From Bugula neritina (taxonomy: Eukaryota > Bryozoa > Gymnolaemata > Cheilostomatida > Bugulidae), in assembly GCA_964035545.1 (NCBI GenBank), contig OZ037770.1, positions 12,718,642 to 12,782,641 on the forward strand: a stretch of 64,000 bases of DNA, read 5' to 3'. The notes beneath the pieces were generated by a model. It made no database searches and was not told where the DNA came from. It was given only the letters and a program-made list of their open reading frames with translations. The position numbers were made by a program, and so were the translations under genes. Every line of letters begins with the position of its first letter. Within the stretch, counting starts at the first letter, position 1. Positions 58,601-64,000 of this stretch are shown here, in pieces.

Positions 58601-61600
58601 TGAAAATTTACATCTGTAGATTTTGTGGTTTCTGTCTTACTCCTTTCAGCTTTTAAGTTGTTTGTATTGTGTCTAACCTGAAAGCCTCTATGTCAATAAG
58701 TTTATCACTAATCAATCATTATCTGCTGAAACTGACAGTTAAAATTTTGATTTGAATATTGTTTTCCATTTGGTTTTTCGTTATTTTGTGGATGTGTTTT
58801 ATGCCATTTCGTTCATGAAGGATAAGTTGCCAAAAAGATCAATTTTGGCAAGTACTCACTATAAGCAGTAGTTAATGGCATAGAAAGGCAACATGCCTTG
58901 CAGCTATGACTTGAGGTTGCTGAGAGTAGGGAAGGGTTATCAGTTAGTAGATAGTGATGGAGTCATGGGAACACGCACACAGCCTTCCCAAAGTGGCATC
59001 TATAAATACTCTGTTTGTTTAGGTTAAACTCTGAACCCTAGGAATGTGTATTATCAACATCACGTTCACTTAGTGTGCTGCTGATAAGCAACAATTTGTG
59101 GTGCTTCAATGACAAACACACTACATTATCATCTTCTATGTTATAATATTGTTACCCAAGTATTATCTGGGAATTATAAGTTGTAATATGTAAGCAAAGT
59201 ATTGTGCAGGAATTGATGTACCAGTGAAATGAATTTGTTAGGTAACTTTAGAATTCTCAAAAGGTATTAAAAGATGCAAATCATTGAATGAATTTGGGGT
59301 TTGGGGTTTCATTTGATGAAAAATCAATTCGAATAATGCTTGGAAATTTAGCGATTAAAAGTGTTCAATTGCAATTTTCCAAGCCTTCTTTTAGTTTAGG
59401 ATATAAACATTTGAGTTTGGGAAATTTATGGTACTTCAGTGTAACCTATTGATATTGTTGTGTTTTAGTATATAGAAGTATTTATTGTAGCAGACTGAAA
59501 GAAAACAGCAAAACAGCAACGTGAAAAAGTTATATCATAATAAGTGTTAGGTATAAGTTGTAAGTTGAAAGTGTAATGGTAAGTAAAAATGCTGGGTTTT
59601 TATACCAGTCAAAAAGGTCAGCTATTGTGTAGTAGACAAAACTAGAGTGGAAAAAGCATAATATAGCTGGCATAGCTGTGATGATACATGAAAAGCTATA
59701 ATGAATTAGAGAAAAGCTTTCCCAACTCCTGTAATATCCCAACAGATATACTAGTCAACTCTCAATAGACTTTAGTTTGGGGGTTTGCCCAGCCCAGCCC
59801 GTTTTAGTTATGGTTTGGAGTTATAGCCTATTGGTGTTTTATTTATCTTTGTAATATCTGTCTCGGAAACACTCAGCTAACGTGTACTAAAACCCACCAT
59901 AATATGCAACACATATAATGCACAATAATATAGCCAAAAGTCCTAAACTCTTGAAAATGGTCCGCAAGCAGTGGTGCATGCAGAAAGATACAGGAATTGT
60001 TGCCAGAAAGTTTGTAAAAAACTTTCAGAGCTAATATGTTTTGAGTAGATTCACAAATAAGGTTTAGTAAAATGTGTAGACTCAGGTGTGCAAAAGGATA
60101 GAAATAAAAATCTTGGTAGTTAGCATTACAAGGAATTATAATAATAGGTAAAGTGTAATAAGTCTTATTATTTGTGAGAAATATTGAGTCTATTTTAACG
60201 CAGGTTTATGACCAAAGGCTGTGGTGGTAGCCTACATGCTTGTACTATAGCAATGACTACAAACTACTGTATACACAAAAGCATTGTAATCAGAAAGTGT
60301 GCCTTAGTTATATGGATGTAGATATCATAAGTATGGCGTATTTGCAGGGGCCTTTGTTCTGGTGTCCGGTAAAACATGGAAACTGAAGGGACTGTGGAGC
60401 AACCAGACGGTGAAACACAACTATGACTTCTGGTATCAGTATAGAGACAACACCCTCATATCCTCAGAGTGGGGAAACCCTAGCTGTTGGTGGAAAGGAT
60501 TTGACAACTCCAGGGTGAGAGAAGGTAAGCCTGTAGTTTACCGTGGAGGCCGAATTCACACTTTGCCGTCAAATGTCAGCCATGTTTAACGTGTCCGGAC
60601 TAAAGTTCTCAAACTCCACTATTGAGTAAGATTTATCAAACCTCATTGGATATTTAGATCCAATGAGTTGACGCGAACGTCTCCCTGTCCAACAGGAGCA
60701 TGACATAATTTTTTAATCAAGCAGTGTTTGATCTTCGACTTACCGTAACATCGTACGTTCAGCCCGGACATTTTAAAATTGGCTGATATTTGCCTTTACT
60801 GTCGACGTTACTGCAAAGTGTGTCTGAGGGGTGACAGCCATCACTGGCCTGGTTTTACCTTTATAAGATTCACCATCAAATAACATCAATTCAAAAAATA
60901 TATACTTTTAGTTAGTATACGATGCAGGCCTGTGAAGATTTATTATATTATATAGATAAATGTAAGTTCATAGTTGACCACAGCATCTTTTGCAGTGAAT
61001 AGGTTTATAAATATTGAAATAAGAGCCAAAATGTAATGTTTTATATACATATAGTGTAATATGTTTGGTCATGAACATAGTAGCTATGGTATATTTGAGC
61101 TCTACAACATCTAGTACTCGCTCACATAGATAAACTGTTACCACATGCTTAGATAATCAATGTGCCACTACAGCAAGTTCGTTTTAAACCTTAGCAACAT
61201 TTCATGGACAGGGTATGCTGTAAAGTATAAAGTTATGCTCACTATAATGAGCAGAGAAACTGTTGATATTGCGAGTTAGCCAAATACTTGACTGTGTTTA
61301 TGCCATGAATTGCTAGATGACAATTTAATTAGCTCATGTCCAAAATAAATGACTATGTCCTGATATAAAAATGGTTTTACACCCCTTAAATTTTTTGCAC
61401 AAGAAAACTCAGCAAGTTTATAGTAGCTATCCCTGTGAGAAACCCTGATAGAAGGGGTTTTTGTTAATGGGGGCTAAGGACTTATTTAGATGAGGCACAG
61501 GAGCAATTATGACTAGATGCTCTTCCTAACACACCAATGGTCTTTGTCAGGGCTCAAACCCATGTTTACTAGGCAAATGCTCTAACCCCTAGACCACAGC

Positions 61601-64000
61601 AGTTCCTTATGTTTTTTGCACAAATAGTTTGTATAAAACAGTTCAAATGTCATTTCAATGTTTATATAACTCTTGGACTAGTCAACTAGTACCTGGTGCA
61701 TAAGCCAACAACTTTTTTAGCTAGGTTTCCTTCCAGGTTCCAGTGTATATATGGGACGTCAGTAACAACCAACCTTGATCTTTGTTGGCTAACTTCAACC
61801 AAGTGACTGACTTTCAGTTCAATTTATTCTGCTAGCATTAACTTTACACAATTGAACTTTGCAGTAAATATTGGACAAGGGTTGTCCAACCTTTCAGAAC
61901 CACTGAGAGGGAATATTTTGGTAGCAAGAGCCATTTTGTAAAACTGGGGGTCACAGCATCAGTGTTTTTATATTACTTTGTTGCAAATTCTTACGAATCC
62001 TTACACAATAAATAGTTACTGCAGACTGCATTTTCTGTAGCATGTGTATAAATAAGACACTTAAAAAGAAGTTTTTCACTCTCATTCATATGGTGTGAGA
62101 AAAATAGTTTTATGCCTTTGAGGGGCATATAAATGTAGACTGGGGACCATATCCTGGACATTTGGACAGCTGATTTGTATGTAGACTGTGTTCTAGAATA
62201 TTCTAGAACTTAGAAGAATCAACTACTGTAAGAAACATTTTAATCGTTTAATCTTATGACCCTAGACTATGGCCATGAGCTGCACATCTGGGACTTCAAG
62301 ACACACCAGTATAAGTACAGCATCCCCCTAGGAGACGAGGGTAGAATCCCTCTTGAGACCAGGTTCCTACACGACCCTTCAAAGTCGGAGGGGTTTGTAG
62401 GGTGCGCCTACTCTAGCAATGTCTTCAGATTCTTCAAGGATCCTGTATGTTGGCATTGTTATATCTGTGTTTTAAGTTAATGCAGTTACTTGTACATGAC
62501 TAGTGTGTGTATTATTTATATATAACCAATGTGTTCATTACTTGTTGTTGTGATAACATTGCAGTGTTTTATAACATATACAATATAATTTTATAAAATA
62601 TTGAAAATAACTTTTAATGTTGTTATTCAGGGACTGGTCAAACAAAGTTTAAAAATTTTACTTTTAAGCAAATAAATTTATATAATATAATATAAAATTA
62701 TATATATATATATATATATATTACATCATCATATGACATTTTTAGCTGCAGATTAAACTTTCACTCATATGTAGCAATATTAAACATCACTTGACTGCCT
62801 CTTTTATTTACAGCTTGGAATTTGGCAAGCCGAGAAAGTGATTGACATTCCAGCTAAAAGTGTGGAAGGCTGGGCTTTACCTTACATGCCAGGTAGATCT
62901 ACCTTTCTGTAACTTACCTTAACTTACACTATAGTTACATCTACTTCTCTATTATAAGTATCTCTCCATATATAACTTACCTCTACCTTTGTATAACTTA
63001 CCTCTACCTTTCTATAACGTACATCTACCTATCTATAACCTACTTTAACTTACATACCAAGTATATTCAACTTACTTTACGTTGGCTAATCAAAGTATTT
63101 AAATATTGTGGGAAACAGCATTCACCTTATAGAATGGTAGAAGCAATGCATGTATTCTAATTTTGTTAGAATAGCGTTTATCCAAATATTGATATCAAAA
63201 CAATAACTGCATATTTAGGCATAGGCCATTCTTTCAGCTGGTTGTAGGTTTTGCTATCAGCTTTGGAAATTGTAGGCTATGCAACTGTCAACTGATATTA
63301 AATGATATATACAGATACAAATATGCAGAGGTTGTATTTTTAGCCTGCTATAATTCATTTTATCTTTCCCAGGCCTTATCACTGATATCCTCATTTCTAT
63401 GGATGACAGATTTCTCTACTTCTCAAACTGGATTCAGGGAGATCTCAGACAGTACGATATCTCTGATACCAGAAACCCGAGGCTTGTGGGAAGAGTGAGT
63501 ATTGCGCAATATTATGTAACGTGTGAATTATCACACCCTGTCACCCATTGTTATTCCTGTATTTCTGTTACTTCCATCAACCCATCAACAATGTCAAAGC
63601 AATATTACGCAATGTATGATCCGCAATGTGTGATCCGCAATGTGTGATCGTATTTTAATAATCTCTAGAATTGTCACACCCTGTCATGCATTACTATTTT
63701 AAAACTCCTAACTTCTGTTATTTTTATTAGCCTATCAACAATGTCTTGGCAGATGATTTATTTAAAATGATATTCAAATTTTTTTTCGACAGCTTTTCCT
63801 TGGTGGCAGTATAACTTCTGACAGTGGAGTTAAGACAGTGAATGACCTTGAACCCCAGCCAGCTCCTGTATACGTCAAGGGAAGAAAACTCCACGGAGGG
63901 CCACAGATGATTCAACTGAGTCTGGATGGTAAACGTCTGTACCTGACGGACTCGCTCCTGTCTGGGTGGGACAGGCAGTTCTACCCTAACATGGTCAAGT
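55649..64000 (+). CDS. SELENBP1: Selenium-binding protein 1 / methanethiol oxidase, 3' end cut
   Basis: Exons: 55649-55655, 56177-56349, 56599-56781, 58250-58367, 60348-60524, 62266-62444, 62814-62892, 63373-63494, 63793-64000 (continues past the edge). All have GT-AG borders and correct phases, giving 415 residues of the roughly 470 usual in this family. The match to vertebrate SELENBP1 is strong along the whole length: [14 protein letters not shown] near the start, [13 protein letters not shown] with the Cys linked to selenium binding, [65 protein letters not shown], and [16 protein letters not shown]. By family knowledge the enzyme oxidises methanethiol to formaldehyde, hydrogen sulfide and hydrogen peroxide. 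The first exon holds only two codons and one base of the third (Met-Ala and the start of Ser), which explains why a simple ORF search misses it. No functional link with the neighbouring caspase gene is apparent. Confidence 0.95.
58060..58230. repeat. Low-complexity ATATAATGTAACA-type DNA
   Basis: Degenerate short words (tattatattac, ataatgtaatgtaacat) in a SELENBP1 intron, ending just before the acceptor at 58249. It resembles the tract in the SMCR8 intron at 6440-6840. Confidence 0.55.
60553..60826. mobile_element. ~275-bp TIR element related to the LRR-intron repeat
   Basis: Ends ttcacactttgc and gcaaagtgtgt are inverted repeats, continuing imperfectly inward (tcagcca / tggctga). Inside is aatcaagcagtgtttgat and, inverted, tgtccgggctga, both also found in the 0.55-kb element of the LRR array. 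It is probably a member of the same MITE family, in a SELENBP1 intron. Confidence 0.55.
61403..61611 (-). mobile_element. tRNA-derived SINE, copy 2
   Basis: 209 bp flanked by a perfect 12-bp target duplication, ttttttgcacaa at 61391-61402 and 61612-61623. On the minus strand the head has an A box (TGGTCTAGGGGTTAGAG) and B box (GGGTTTGAGCCC), followed by the body with cataattgctcctgtgc. This is the best-preserved copy of the family and defines its ends. Confidence 0.8.
61876..62168. mobile_element. hAT-like repeat remnant
   Basis: It starts caagggttgtccaaccttt and has a body shared with 45200-45345 (cactctcattcatat, cctttgaggggcatataaat). The start resembles the common hAT end cagggGTGTCCAACC. 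It has no coding content. Confidence 0.4.

Overview
The window is AT-rich, intron-rich animal nuclear DNA. Short exons with GT-AG borders, tRNA-derived SINEs, TIR elements and an LTR retrotransposon, together with homologues of SMCR8 and SELENBP1, point to an invertebrate metazoan. I cannot name the species from sequence alone. Exon borders were read by eye and checked by reading phase; none has transcript support here.

Layout. 1-798 (-): start of a single-exon sulfotransferase-like gene that runs off the left edge. 2454-13330 (-): a 15-exon SMCR8 homologue (DENN protein of the C9orf72-SMCR8-WDR41 complex), with two intronic minisatellites. 15325-17170 (-): a small four-exon gene for an unrecognised protein with one C-terminal membrane segment. 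17171-22000: no gene seen, one SINE. 22001-53220 (+): one giant gene. 55649-64000 (+): SELENBP1 (methanethiol oxidase), nine exons, last one cut by the right edge.

The centrepiece is the 22-53 kb gene. It has a short N-terminal part, then 26 tandem copies of a 141-bp leucine-rich-repeat exon (all phase 2-2, 47 residues each; 3 copies have damaged splice donors), then a 2,072-bp exon with the last LRRs, a Roc GTPase and a COR domain, and finally seven exons, five of which encode a complete caspase-type protease with its His and Cys present. The reading phase is consistent from end to end, so the predicted product is an LRR-Roc-COR-caspase protein of about 2,200 residues. That would be a sensor, a GTPase switch and a death protease in one chain. 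A near-perfect 4,962-bp tandem duplication doubles nine of the LRR exons. Almost all variation between LRR copies lies in the beta-strand positions expected to bind ligand.

Mobile DNA is concentrated in this gene. There is a 344-bp Harbinger-like MITE in one LRR intron and a young 5.6-kb Ty3/gypsy-type LTR element with integrase encoded before reverse transcriptase (the Gmr1 arrangement). A recurrent ~0.55-kb element closes the LRR exon groups, and a 1.5-kb foldback element lies before the Roc exon. In the caspase introns lie a complete hammerhead ribozyme motif and a perfect 189-bp palindrome carrying a second hammerhead-like core.
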